From the NCBI GenBank assembly GCA_963753485.1, contig CAVWCL010000008.1:124001-188000 (forward strand): 64,000 nucleotides of DNA, written 5' to 3'. Positions 18,796-27,294 of this stretch are shown here, piece after piece. Numbering within the stretch: the stretch's first letter is position 1; each line of letters begins with the position of its first letter. The stretch is from CAWDLX01 sp963753485. GTDB taxonomy: Bacteria > Actinomycetota > Actinomycetes > Mycobacteriales > Micromonosporaceae. The notes under the pieces were generated by a model. That model saw only the letters and a list, made by a program, of their open reading frames with translations. It was not told where the DNA came from and did no database searches. The position numbers and the translations under genes are program-made.

Positions 18796-20019
18796 TCAGA
18801 CCGTTCGCAGTGCCACGGTGGGCGGCATCCGAGATGCTCGAACGGCCGGCATCAGGCCGGCGATCGCGCCGATCAGGATGGCCGAGGCGATGCCGCCCAA
18901 CCACGCCTCGACGGGGATCACGACGGCCCAGCTTTTCGAGCTGGCGTACACGGCCGTTGCCGCGGCCCCGGCCAGCACGCCGACGACGCCGCCGATGACG
19001 GCGAGCAGGATCGACTCCGCAAAGAACTGCGTACGGATCTGGCTCTTCGTCGCACCAAGAGCGCGACGGAGGCCGATCTCCGAGCGGCGTTCCAGAACCG
19101 ATATGATCATGATGTTGGCGACACCGACGGCACCTACCATCAGTGCCACCACCCCGAGCCCGAGAAAGAGGCTATTGAACGCCCCCGCGGCAGCGGCCCG
19201 GGCGGTGAGCACATCGGACGGTTGGCTGACGTTCACCTCGTTGGGTGCCTCGGGGCTGGCGGTCTGCGCGAGCAGCGACTGTACCGCCGTCTCGTGGTCA
19301 ATGGCGGCGCGCACGTAGATTCTGCTCGGCGGGCCGGCCTTCACCTCGCCGCCGACCATCCTGACGTAGCCGAGGTACGTCTGCGCGGCGGGATAACCGA
19401 TGAGGGCGCTGACGTCGATGTCTGGCGTCAGCGGCGAGGGGTTCAGGATGCCCGCGATGTTGAACCACTGGTCTCCCAGCCAGATGCGCTGATCGGGGTA
19501 GACGCGGTCGATGCCCAGCTGGGCGGCGGCGGTCGAACCGAGCACCGCGACCGGTACGCGGGCCGTGCCCTCGTTGAGCCAGTCGCCGCGGGCGACGCCG
19601 GTGCCCAGCACAGAGAGCAGGTTCAGGCTGGTGGCCTGCACCTGGAGACCCCGGGTGTTGCCTACCGGGATCATCGAGCTCCGATAGACGTACTTGTCCT
19701 TCATCACGGCCGTGTGTGCCACCAGTTGGACGTTGTCCAGGTGTGTGATCCGCGCCGGCGCTTCATGGGGCAGCTCCGCCGGCCCACCGGCAAGGCTGCG
19801 TCCGGCCTCGACGGTCAGCAGGTTCGTGCCGAGCCGGTTGATCTCCGCGATCAGCCCGGCTTGCGAGGAGGACGACAACCCGAGGACCCCCACGATCGCC
19901 GCCGTTCCGATCGCGATTCCCAGCGCGGACAGCGCGGCGCGCAGCGGTCGAGCGCGCAGCCCCACACTGGCCACCCGCAGCCCGTCCTTCGGCCGCAACC
20001 GTCCACCCTTGGCCCTCAC
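18796..20019 (-). CDS. MacB-like ABC transporter permease (FtsX fold)
   Basis: 407 residues. One N-terminal membrane helix (LSALGIAIGTAAIVGVLGL), a large periplasm-facing MacB-PCD domain (VRMVGGEVKAGPPSRIYVRA region), then three C-terminal helices including NIMIISVLERRSEIGLRRAL, the FtsX cytoplasmic loop. This is the permease of a mechanotransmission-type ABC efflux or lipoprotein-handling pump. The start overlaps the ATPase stop (GTGA) and it is the last gene of the operon. Confidence 0.9.
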   Translation of the reverse strand: MRAKGGRLRPKDGLRVASVGLRARPLRAALSALGIAIGTAAIVGVLGLSSSSQAGLIAEINRLGTNLLTVEAGRSLAGGPAELPHEAPARITHLDNVQLVAHTAVMKDKYVYRSSMIPVGNTRGLQVQATSLNLLSVLGTGVARGDWLNEGTARVPVAVLGSTAAAQLGIDRVYPDQRIWLGDQWFNIAGILNPSPLTPDIDVSALIGYPAAQTYLGYVRMVGGEVKAGPPSRIYVRAAIDHETAVQSLLAQTASPEAPNEVNVSQPSDVLTARAAAAGAFNSLFLGLGVVALMVGAVGVANIMIISVLERRSEIGLRRALGATKSQIRTQFFAESILLAVIGGVVGVLAGAAATAVYASSKSWAVVIPVEAWLGGIASAILIGAIAGLMPAVRASRMPPTVALRTV

Positions 20020-20759
20020 GGCAGCTCTCCCTTCGCCCAGGTACCGCCCGTGGGCGCCATCAGGATGCCGTGATCGCGGCCGGTATCGGAGACCACCTGC
20101 CCGTCCAGCATCCGAATCTGGCGCGGCAGCTGATCGGCGACGCCCGCATCGTGCGTGATCATGACGATCGTGGCGCCGGCCGTGTTGAGCTCGTGGATGA
20201 GCTCCATGATCGATGCGCCGGTGGCGCTGTCGAGGTTCCCCGTCGGCTCGTCGGCGAGAACGATCGCCGGAGGCCCGATGAGGGCCCGGGCGATCGCGAC
20301 CCGCTGCCGCTCACCTCCCGAGATTTTGGTCGGTTTGAATGTCGCGCGTTCGGACAGGCCGACCCTCATCAGCGCCTCATCCGCGCGCCTGTACCGCTCG
20401 GCGGCGGGGACGCCGGCGTAGAGCAACCCGTCGGCGACGTTCTCCCGCACCGTGGCGTGTTCGGCCAGGAAGAACTGTTGGAAGACGAACCCGATCTCCC
20501 GGGCCCGCAGCAGCGACAGCGCACGGTCGCTCAGCCGGGCCGCGTCGACCCCACCGATCCGGACCATGCCACTGCTGGGCCGCTCCAGTGTCCCCATGAT
20601 GTGCAGGAGCGTAGACTTGCCCGACCCGGAGGGCCCGACGACCGCCACCAGCTCGCCCCGCCGTACGGAGAACGACACCCCCCGGAGGGCGGGCACGGGC
20701 GGCTGCTCACCGTAGACCTTGGTCACCCCGACCAGTTCCAGAACGGGTTCGCCGCTCAC
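20016..20759 (-). CDS. MacB-like ABC transporter ATPase
   Basis: 247 residues with a complete nucleotide-binding domain: Walker A VGPSGSGKSTLLH, ABC signature KISGGERQRVAIARAL, Walker B IVLADEPTGNLDS and switch VMITHD. It resembles LolD/MacB/FtsE-type ATPases, which work with FtsX-fold permeases. The GTG start at 20759 overlaps the stop of the adaptor gene (GTGA). It energises the permease encoded downstream. Confidence 0.92.
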   Translation of the reverse strand: MSGEPVLELVGVTKVYGEQPPVPALRGVSFSVRRGELVAVVGPSGSGKSTLLHIMGTLERPSSGMVRIGGVDAARLSDRALSLLRAREIGFVFQQFFLAEHATVRENVADGLLYAGVPAAERYRRADEALMRVGLSERATFKPTKISGGERQRVAIARALIGPPAIVLADEPTGNLDSATGASIMELIHELNTAGATIVMITHDAGVADQLPRQIRMLDGQVVSDTGRDHGILMAPTGGTWAKGELP

Positions 20760-21868
20760 GACGACGGCACCACCACGTCATCGCCCTCGGCAAGATCGCC
20801 CTGGACCTGGACCCGTCCGGCTGTGCTGTCGAACAGGCCCAGTTCCACCGAGACCAGCTCGCGCCGCCCGCCGTCGCGCACGACCTCGACCGCGAACCCG
20901 CCGCCGGACCTCCCGACGATCGCGGTCACGGGGACGCTCAGGACACCATCCACGCCCGTGGTCGTGATGTCCACCCGGACCGGGGCCCGGTCGAATCCGC
21001 TGGCCTTCTGCGGGTCGTCGAGACTGATGTAGGCGGAGATAGTCGCGTCCCCGACGTTCGGGTTCTGCCCCGATCCCTGCTGGGCGGGAACCTGGGCGAC
21101 TCTGCCGAGCCGATCCACCTTTCCCGTCACCGACTGGTTGCCTGGCAGGTTGATCCGCGCACGGTCGCCCAGCTTCACCTCACCCTGCTGCGACGCCTCG
21201 AGGACCACCTGCACCTCCAACGTGTCCGATGTGGCCTGTGCGACTGCTGTCACCGGTTGGGCGGATCCACCAAGCTCGCCGGTCACCTTGGCTATCCGCA
21301 CCGACTCGGGCAGGAAGACCGCATCACCGAGGGCAAGCTCTCCGGTCACCTGCATGTCCTTGTCGTGCTGGAGCACCGTGAGAGCCTTCTCCGTCGTCTC
21401 GGTGAAGTCGTTGTGGTCGGGCTGGATGCCGACACCGGCCGCGCGGTCGTAGCCGAGGTTGTGCAGGTTCCGGTTGAGCTGCCGGACATCCTCGCCCACA
21501 GCACCTCGGCGCAGTTCGCGGTAGGCCGGGACCGTGCCACATAGCAGCAGCACCGGGTGGTCGTCGACCCGATAGAGCACGTCGCCGCAGTCGACCTTGT
21601 CGCCATCGTCGGGCAGCTTGGTGTACGTCCCTCGGGCCTGGTTGATCACGGAGTACGGGGAGCCGTCCAACCGCGCCCGATAGGTCAGCGTCCCATTCAG
21701 GGAGACCTTGGCCGACAGCTTTCCCTTCTCCACCTTCGCGGTGTTCAACGGCAGATCCTGTGCGGCCGGGGTCGCCTGCGTCGATGCGGACAGGAGGGCC
21801 ACGCCGCCGGTCACCCCGACCGCGACCACGAGCGCCGCACCGGCCAGCACCCATCGCTTCCGCATCAT
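20756..21868 (-). CDS. Peptidoglycan-binding/MacA-like adaptor protein
   Basis: 370 residues. An N-terminal membrane anchor (WVLAGAALVVAVGVTGGVAL) is followed by an adaptor-like half (VEKGKLSAKVSLNGTLTYRA), a peptidoglycan-binding insertion (GEDVRQLNRNLHNLGY), and a C-terminal beta-barrel region (VQGDLAEGDDVVVPS). This hybrid replaces MacA in actinobacterial MacAB-like systems. ATG 21868 shares one base with the upstream stop (TGATG); a GTG one codon earlier is possible. It would couple the ABC pump to the cell wall. Confidence 0.85.
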   Translation of the reverse strand: MMRKRWVLAGAALVVAVGVTGGVALLSASTQATPAAQDLPLNTAKVEKGKLSAKVSLNGTLTYRARLDGSPYSVINQARGTYTKLPDDGDKVDCGDVLYRVDDHPVLLLCGTVPAYRELRRGAVGEDVRQLNRNLHNLGYDRAAGVGIQPDHNDFTETTEKALTVLQHDKDMQVTGELALGDAVFLPESVRIAKVTGELGGSAQPVTAVAQATSDTLEVQVVLEASQQGEVKLGDRARINLPGNQSVTGKVDRLGRVAQVPAQQGSGQNPNVGDATISAYISLDDPQKASGFDRAPVRVDITTTGVDGVLSVPVTAIVGRSGGGFAVEVVRDGGRRELVSVELGLFDSTAGRVQVQGDLAEGDDVVVPSS

Positions 21869-22422
21869 CACTGGCCCCCCGTCACCCCTTCCGCCCGCGC
21901 GAGGTCGCTGCACTTCTGCATGGCGGCGTGGAGAATGCTCATACCACCGTCCCGGTTGGCGGATGGAATTCGATTCGTGTCGATCATGGGCTGATCGGGG
22001 GCGGGGTCCGGGAAGTCCTTCACGCCGTTGTCGCGGATGCACTGGGCGAACTTAAGGGCCGCCTCCTGCTGCTGCGCGTTCCTCTTGTAGCCCGTGAACC
22101 CGGGTGGCTGCAGGTCCTTGCACGCGTTGATGGCCTGCTTGAATGTGGCGCTGTCCGAGTCTATCGACGAACCGTTCAGTACCCCGTCGATGGTGAGCTG
22201 GCCCGACGCGTCCGGGTCCGGGAACTCCTTGACGCCATTGTCGCGCATGCACTGGGCGAACTTCACCGCCTGCTCACGAGTGGCGTTCCCGCTGCCGGCG
22301 CCGGTCTCGGCGGGTGTGTTCGAACAGCCCGCGCTGATCGCCGCGACAACGGCCAGCAGGCCGGCGGCTAGGATCCCGGGAACCCGGCGGGTCGTTGGTC
22401 GGGTCGGCTCGCTGTAGGTCAT
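21868..22422 (-). CDS. Lipoprotein with duplicated Cys motif, first gene of efflux operon
   Basis: 184 residues with a lipoprotein signal (GLLAVVAAISAGC, Cys as lipid anchor). The mature part holds two copies of one motif, A-V/L-KFAQC-M/I-RDNGVK-E/D-FPDP, about 80 residues apart. The same type of small lipoprotein often precedes peptidoglycan-binding adaptors and MacB-like pumps in actinobacteria. Its function is unknown; substrate capture is a reasonable guess. Start ATG 22422. It is divergent from the response regulator gene, so the 88-bp gap between them probably carries a regulated promoter. Confidence 0.8.
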   Translation of the reverse strand: MTYSEPTRPTTRRVPGILAAGLLAVVAAISAGCSNTPAETGAGSGNATREQAVKFAQCMRDNGVKEFPDPDASGQLTIDGVLNGSSIDSDSATFKQAINACKDLQPPGFTGYKRNAQQQEAALKFAQCIRDNGVKDFPDPAPDQPMIDTNRIPSANRDGGMSILHAAMQKCSDLARAEGVTGGQ

Positions 22423-22510
22423 GCCTCCAGTCAAGGCAGCGTGGTGTTGCCAGGACGTATGGGGTTCTTGATACGCCGACGATATGCTACCGGTCGGTAC
22501 CATCGAGAGC

Positions 22511-23206
22511 GTGCGGGTGTTGATCGTCGAGGACGAACCTTATATGGCAGAAGCCATCCGCGATGGCCTACGCCTGGAGGCGATCACCGCCGACATCGCC
22601 GGTGACGGCGACACCGCTCTGGAACTGTTGAGCATCAACGCCTACGACATCGCCGTCCTCGACCGAGACATCCCCGGCCCTACCGGCGACGAGATCGCCA
22701 CACACATCGTCGCCGCCGGCAGCGGCATGCCGATCCTCATGCTCACCGCCGCCGACCGGCTCGACGACAAGGCCACCGGGTTCGAACTCGGCGCCGACGA
22801 CTACCTCACGAAGCCCTTCGAACTTCGAGAACTTGTGCTCCGGCTCAGAGCGCTCGACCGCAGACGCGCCCACCACCGGCCACCCGTGCGAGAGATTGCG
22901 GGCCTGCGTCTGGATCCGTTCCGCCGCGAGGTCTACCGCGACGGCCGCTACGTCGCGCTCACCCGCAAGCAGTTCGCCGTGCTCGAGGTTCTCGTCGCCG
23001 CCGAAGGCGGCGTGGTCAGCGCCGAGGAACTCTTGGAGCGGGCGTGGGATGAGAACGCCGACCCGTTCAGCAACGCCGTGCGCATCACAGTCTCGGCGCT
23101 GCGCAAACGGCTCGGCGACCCCGGGATCATCGCCACCGTGGCCGGCGTCGGGTACCGCATCAGCACTCAACCAGACACTGAGCGTGCCGGAGGCGAGCGT
23201 GGTTAG
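22511..23206 (+). CDS. OmpR-family response regulator
   Basis: 231 residues. Receiver domain: VLIVEDEPYMAEAIRDGL with the acidic pocket, phospho-acceptor Asp in AVLDRDIPGPTGDE, and the Lys of DDYLTKPFELREL. C-terminal winged helix: LTRKQFAVLEVLVAAEGGVV and ITVSALRKRLGDPGIIATV. The GTG at 22511 fits the family start. It is divergent from the MacAB-like operon, its likely target, and its end overlaps the kinase gene. Confidence 0.92.
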   Translation: MRVLIVEDEPYMAEAIRDGLRLEAITADIAGDGDTALELLSINAYDIAVLDRDIPGPTGDEIATHIVAAGSGMPILMLTAADRLDDKATGFELGADDYLTKPFELRELVLRLRALDRRRAHHRPPVREIAGLRLDPFRREVYRDGRYVALTRKQFAVLEVLVAAEGGVVSAEELLERAWDENADPFSNAVRITVSALRKRLGDPGIIATVAGVGYRISTQPDTERAGGERG

Positions 23207-24303
23207 AGCCCGTGGGTTGAGCGTCCGCCTCAAACTCACCCTCACCTACGCCGGCTTCGTCATGCTCACGGGCGCCTCACTGCTCGCCGCCGTGTGGTTG
23301 TTCCTTCTGCGCTACATCCCTGACCGTCTGCTCATCACGAGCCCCAGCACCGACTTCAAGGGCTTTCCCATCCAATCCAGCCTCCTGCGCGTGTTCGCTC
23401 CGAGGGCAGCCGTGGTGTTCGCGCTCCTGCTGGTGTTCGGTCTCGTGGGCGGATGGCTTCTCGCCGGCCGGATGCTCGCCCCGCTGACTCGCATCACGGA
23501 CGCCACCCGCTTGGCCACGACCGGGATCGCTATCCCACCGAATCCGGCTGCTGGGCCGCCAAGATGAGTTCCGCGAACTCGCCGACGCTTTCGACGCGAT
23601 GCTCGCGCGGCTGGAAGCACACGTCGCCGAACAGCAGAGATTCGCGGCCAACGCCTCCCACGAACTGCGCACCCCGCTGGCGATAACGCGGACGCTGCTC
23701 GACGTCGCCCGTAACGATCTGAACCGCGACACCGACGAACTCGTCGACCGCCTCCACATCGTCAACACCCGAGCGATCGACCTCACCGAGGCACTGCTCC
23801 TGCTCCGTCGCGCCGACCAGCGGTCCTTCACGCCAGTACACGTAGACCTGTCCCTCACCGCTGAAGAAGCCACTGAAACGCTCCTCCCCCTCGCCGAAAA
23901 GCATGGTGTCACCATTGCGACCTCCGGCGACACGGCCCCCACCATCGGCTCACACGCGCTCCTTCTGCAGATGACGACGAACCTCGTCCACAACGCGATC
24001 GTCCACAACCTGCCTGAACAGGGCACCGTGTGGGTCACCACCAGCGTCCACCCCGAGCGTGCGGTGCTCACTGTCGAGAACACCGGCGAGAGCCTCACCC
24101 CACAGTTGGTGTCCACATTGGCCGAGCCATTTCATCGCGGCACCGAACGCATCCGCACCGACGACGCGGGTGTCGGCCTCGGCCTGGCCATCGTCAAGAC
24201 CATCACCCACGCACACGACGGAACGCTCACCCTCACCCCTCGTCCCGCCGGGGGCCTCAGCGTCACGGTGCACCTGCCCGTCGCACCACCGCTCACCCGC
24301 TGA
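23199..24303 (+). pseudogene. Sensor histidine kinase, single frameshift
   Basis: The GTG at 23199 lies 6 bases after GGAGG and overlaps the regulator's end. The first frame encodes two membrane helices and a HAMP-like segment (MLAPLTRITDATRLATTGIA). Near 23537-23545 the frame is lost by one base. The other frame continues with RQDEFRELADAFDAM, the H-box FAANASHELRTPLA, the N-box TTNLVHNAIVHN and the G-box DAGVGLGLAIVKTI to a stop at 24303. With one base corrected the protein is ~367 residues and complete. Either a recent inactivating mutation or a sequence error explains this; all catalytic motifs are otherwise intact. Confidence 0.85.
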
Positions 24304-24561
24304 CCGCGATCCGGCCTTGGCGCTACGCCAGCCGAGGTCTCGAGTTCGACGTCGCCGACCAGGATGAGCTGTGGATCTTCCGGACCTACCGAGCGGAAAG
24401 GATTGTGGCAGACCTGGTCGCCTTGGGCTGGAACATCGGAGGGACCTGACTCAGCTCAGAGCCGCAGGCCGGGAAGCCACACCCTCGCTTCTCACCCGTC
24501 GGTCGACGCGTTGTCCATGGCATGTGCGTGCTGTTGGTCGTTACGTCATGGAGGAGCGCTC
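24304..24561. other. Short gap with possible coding fragment
   Basis: One frame between about 24306 and 24449 reads WRYASRGLEFDVADQDELW and then RAERIVADLVALGWNIGGT before a TGA. This has protein-like composition but no start codon and no family I recognise. It may be the tail of a lost gene. No other feature is supported here. Confidence 0.3.
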
Positions 24562-25125
24562 TCATCGGACGCAGATGGACCATCGGAGCGGCCGAGCGAC
24601 CGCCCCGATGCTGCGGGTTGCCGCTGGCCGTGGCGGCGGGGCTGGCCATGCCGCCACGGCCATGAGTGACGCCAGATCCCGCAGGCCGGTCGGGTCGTAC
24701 CGGGCGGCTTCCTCGAAGACGGCGAGGACCTCGCTCCAGGCATCCGTGTCGAACGTATCGCGTCCATAGGTGATGGCATCGATGTGAATCATCACGCGGC
24801 GGGCCGCGGCCACGACCTCGGCGCCGCCGATAAGTGCGATCTTGATGCCCGCCAGGTGAGTCTCGTTGCGGGCGTCGCGGCGTTTCGCGTCGCCTTCAGG
24901 GGTATCGCCCGTGAGGTCCTGCAGCGTCCCGCGTGCCTTGCCGGCCAAGGCGCGGAACGCGATGTAGGCCGGGACGCGGTCCTGATGGAGGCGGTACTGA
25001 TCCTCGTGCTTCTGCTGCTGCCCGCGCAGCCGCGATGCCTGGCGCGCCTGGACGAACGCGGTCAGGCCGCCGGCGCCGGCGGCCACGACTCCGCCGACGA
25101 TGGTCGACAGCATCGATTCCCACAT
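24562..25125 (-). CDS. Hypothetical protein with one N-terminal membrane helix
   Basis: 187 residues. The N-terminus is a single hydrophobic helix (MLSTIVGGVVAAGAGGLTAF). A charged, probably coiled helix follows (QARQASRLRGQQQKHEDQYR), then a helical cytoplasmic domain with DRVPAYIAFRALAGKARGTL. This is the common actinobacterial layout of a short anchor plus helical domain with no assigned function. Start ATG 25125 begins just before the helix. The last ~35 codons overlap a perfect GC-rich inverted repeat and look low-complexity, so the native end may have been altered. Confidence 0.6.
   Translation of the reverse strand: MWESMLSTIVGGVVAAGAGGLTAFVQARQASRLRGQQQKHEDQYRLHQDRVPAYIAFRALAGKARGTLQDLTGDTPEGDAKRRDARNETHLAGIKIALIGGAEVVAAARRVMIHIDAITYGRDTFDTDAWSEVLAVFEEAARYDPTGLRDLASLMAVAAWPAPPPRPAATRSIGAVARPLRWSICVR
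24625..24662. repeat. Perfect 13-bp inverted repeat (hairpin)
   Basis: Left arm 24625-24637 (tggccgtggcggc) and right arm 24650-24662 (gccgccacggcca) are exact reverse complements around a 12-base loop. No T-tract follows on either strand. It lies at the 3' end of the leftward hypothetical gene and could act as a transcript-stabilising or terminator-like hairpin. Function is inferred only. Confidence 0.5.
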
Positions 25126-25737
25126 GCCCCCACTGTCGACGGCGTCGTCAAACCCGAACCCCGAGCTGAAGGGCGCCGCCGCCACTGGAGCTTGGTGGAA
25201 TTCTCGACCGCTCAGTCGAGCCCGAGCCGACGTGCGCTGACAACGGCGCGGGCATCCGCCGGACGCGGCGTCGCCAGCTCGAGGCGGACGGCGGCCCGAG
25301 TAACAAGGCACGCCGCGACCCTGGCCTACGACCCACTCGACGCCATCCGTGACGATGCCCTTGGACTACGAAGCGCACGACTCTCGGCTAGATGAAGTAC
25401 AGTGGATCTTGGTGGGTGGCCGACGCAGCTAGCGGAATGACGCCTGCCGGACAGCCCGCGACGTGGGTCGCTGGCTGGACGCCGACAGTGTCCAAGATCT
25501 CTTCCAGCCGCCGCAAGTCAGACGGTCCCCGATCCGACGTCAGCCCAAGATGCGCCGTCTGGGTAACGCCGAAGATCAGGACCAGTGAGGATCGCCTGGC
25601 ACCTGCCCGTAGCTGGCCAGACGAACCCCGCGCATAAGTGTCCGCGTCGGACGAGCACCACAGAAGCTCCCGATCATCCACAGTGGATGAACAAAGATCG
25701 GCGCCTGAGCCGTGTATCCGCAGGTCAGACGCCGTTC
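25126..25737. other. Gap left of the att repeat, no supported gene
   Basis: No complete gene recognised. A leftward frame at about 25388-25590 reads LTSDRGPSDLRRLEEILDTV and might be a remnant. At 25719-25730 the bases ccgcaggtcaga match those just left of the right-hand att copy (44914-44925), so the similarity of the two att regions extends beyond the perfect core. Confidence 0.4.
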
Positions 25738-25791
25738 GATCTTGCGCGCCCGAAGGGATTCGAACCCCCAACCTTCTGATCCGTAGTCAGA
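25738..25791. repeat. Left attachment site: 54-bp copy of tRNA-Arg 3' part
   Basis: Identical over 54 bp to 44933-44986, which covers the 3' part of the intact tRNA-Arg(ACG) gene from its anticodon arm to its 3' end plus 7 bases. To the right the identity stops (aatgcccc here against tgctctat in the tRNA). A direct repeat of a tRNA 3' end at the far side of an integrase-bearing region is the standard signature of site-specific integration. Small open frames reading through this segment are artefacts of tRNA translation. Confidence 0.9.
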
Positions 25792-26139
25792 ATGCCCCTG
25801 TTTATGACTCTCTATCCGATTAACGTACGCAGAGTTCTGTTTCCAATTGTCTGCGTCCGGCCGGGTGCCGGTGAGTACTGGCAGGTCCGGGCGCTGGACC
25901 CGATCCTTGACCACGCGACGGCGGTTCCGGTCGAGCCGGAGTACCAGAATGGCGTAGGAAAGTCCGACCTGATCGCCGTCGTTCGAGCACCATCCGAGCA
26001 CCCAAAGATCCACTCATCGTTGGTCTTCGCGGCCGGATCTCTCATCCAGGCGTCCTGCGGTGGTGCACACGACCGACGCGACGGTGGTCTACCGTTGGGG
26101 GGACCGTTGTCGCCGGCGTTGGAGAGGGAGGTGCGGGCT

Positions 26140-26499
26140 ATGAGTCGCTCGGCGTCCAGTGCCGCACCCCCTGGGTCGCGGTACGCCGATCAGCGGCATT
26201 ACGTGGCCGCCTCACGCCTAGCCGACCTGCGCGGCCCGGTAAGTGGCACGGTCACCCTCGACCGATGGCTGGACTGGTCCGGCGATGGCAGCTACGACCT
26301 GGATGACCCCGGAGATCTTCAACTGATGTACCAAACCGTACTGAATCAGGCCACGACTGTCGCGGATCTATCCCGGTGGCTCGACGGAGATACGGTGCGC
26401 CGGCTGTGGCCCAACTTGTGGCTTCCGGCCCGAATGCGGGCCCTGTGGCAGGCCCGCATTCCCGAACTGGCCTCGCCACCCGAGTCGATGGCTGGCTAG
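26140..26499 (+). CDS. Small partner protein of nucleotidyltransferase (pair 1)
   Basis: 119 residues. GAGAGGGAGG upstream fixes ATG 26140. The core reads LDRWLDWSGDGSYDLDD, then LMYQTVLNQATTVADLSRWL and RRLWPNLWLPARMRALW. It directly precedes a nucleotidyltransferase gene with no gap (TAG then GTG). A paralogue with the same core pairs with a homologous nucleotidyltransferase at 58.3-59.3 kb. The size, order and coupling resemble a toxin-antitoxin module in which this would be the antitoxin, but no known antitoxin domain is recognised. Confidence 0.75.
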   Translation: MSRSASSAAPPGSRYADQRHYVAASRLADLRGPVSGTVTLDRWLDWSGDGSYDLDDPGDLQLMYQTVLNQATTVADLSRWLDGDTVRRLWPNLWLPARMRALWQARIPELASPPESMAG

Positions 26500-27153
26500 G
26501 TGGAGCCGGTCCACCTCCGCTTGGCGGAGATCGGTCTCCGAGTGGCCGCCCGCTACGGGTTCGCGCTGGCCGGCGGCTACGCCGTCCAGGCCCATGGCAT
26601 CCTGGACCGGCCCAGCGAGGATATCGACCTGTTCACCGCGTGGGAACGCCGCGACGAGTTCGCCTCAGCGGTCGACGCGGTCGTCAACGGCTACCGCGAC
26701 GGCGGGTACACCGTCGAGATCACGCAGCAATTCGACACGTTCGCCCGGCTCGCGGTCACCGATCCCGCCCTGGCCGACCACGCATACAAGGTCGAGTTGG
26801 CCGCCAACTGGCGCGCCTTGCCGCCGGTGATGATGGACATCGGCCCGGTCCTTCACGCCGACGACGTGGTCGCGGGCAAGATGTCGGCGCTGTACACGCG
26901 GGCCGAACCACGAGACTTCCTGGACATCGACGCCGCCCTCACCTCGGGCCGCTACACCCGAGACCGCCTGTGTGAGCTGGCTGAGCAGGCCGACTCCGGG
27001 TTCGACCGGCGCATCCTGGCTGACCTGTTCGGAATGCTGGAGCGCTACCCGGACCGCCGGTTCGCCGCCTACGGCGCCGACTCCACTCAGATCACCGCGA
27101 TGCGGAAGCGCTTCAGGCAGTGGCGCGAGCAACTCCTCACCGACGAGGCGTAG
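26500..27153 (+). CDS. AbiEii-like nucleotidyltransferase (pair 1)
   Basis: 217 residues of the DNA polymerase-beta-type nucleotidyltransferase superfamily, close to AbiEii/AbiGii toxins. Visible: ARYGFALAGGYAVQAHG, SEDIDLFTAW (the paired acidic residues), LADHAYKVELAANWRALP, and DDVVAGKMSALYTRAEPRDF with DIDAALTSG. AbiEii toxins add nucleotides to RNA, including tRNA ends, to arrest growth; whether this one does so is inference. GTG 26500 starts right after the partner's stop. It lies within the left integrated element. Confidence 0.8.
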   Translation: MEPVHLRLAEIGLRVAARYGFALAGGYAVQAHGILDRPSEDIDLFTAWERRDEFASAVDAVVNGYRDGGYTVEITQQFDTFARLAVTDPALADHAYKVELAANWRALPPVMMDIGPVLHADDVVAGKMSALYTRAEPRDFLDIDAALTSGRYTRDRLCELAEQADSGFDRRILADLFGMLERYPDRRFAAYGADSTQITAMRKRFRQWREQLLTDEA

Positions 27154-27158
27154 CGCGG

Positions 27159-27294
27159 TCACGTCGAGTAGAAAGCCGGCCACGCGGGTGTGCTCGTCCG
27201 CCAGCCCAGGGTGCCCAGTCCGTACCGGCGGCAGCCCTGCTTGAACTTCCCCGGCCGGAGCTGCCGGAGCCGACGGGCGACCAGGCAGGGCTTC
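27159..27294 (-). pseudogene. Decayed SEC-C protein remnant
   Basis: A leftward frame reads PCLVARRLRQLRPGKFKQGC and then RRYGLGTLG before a stop near 27159. Compared with the intact SEC-C protein at 17.3 kb (PCWCGSGRKYKRCCRPYGLG), the surroundings match but the zinc-binding cysteines are lost by small frame changes. It lies just downstream of the paralogue of the SEC-C partner gene, so the two-gene unit has been duplicated and this half has decayed. Confidence 0.6.

Noticed and set aside
25585..25823. Small proteins ending in ARPKGFEPPTF or containing APEGIRTPNLLIRS
   Set aside because: These strings are well-known artefacts of translating tRNA 3' ends; they come from the att copy of tRNA-Arg.
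25576..26013. Leftward frame containing GSEGWGFESLRA
   Set aside because: Also a translation of the tRNA-Arg att copy on the other strand.
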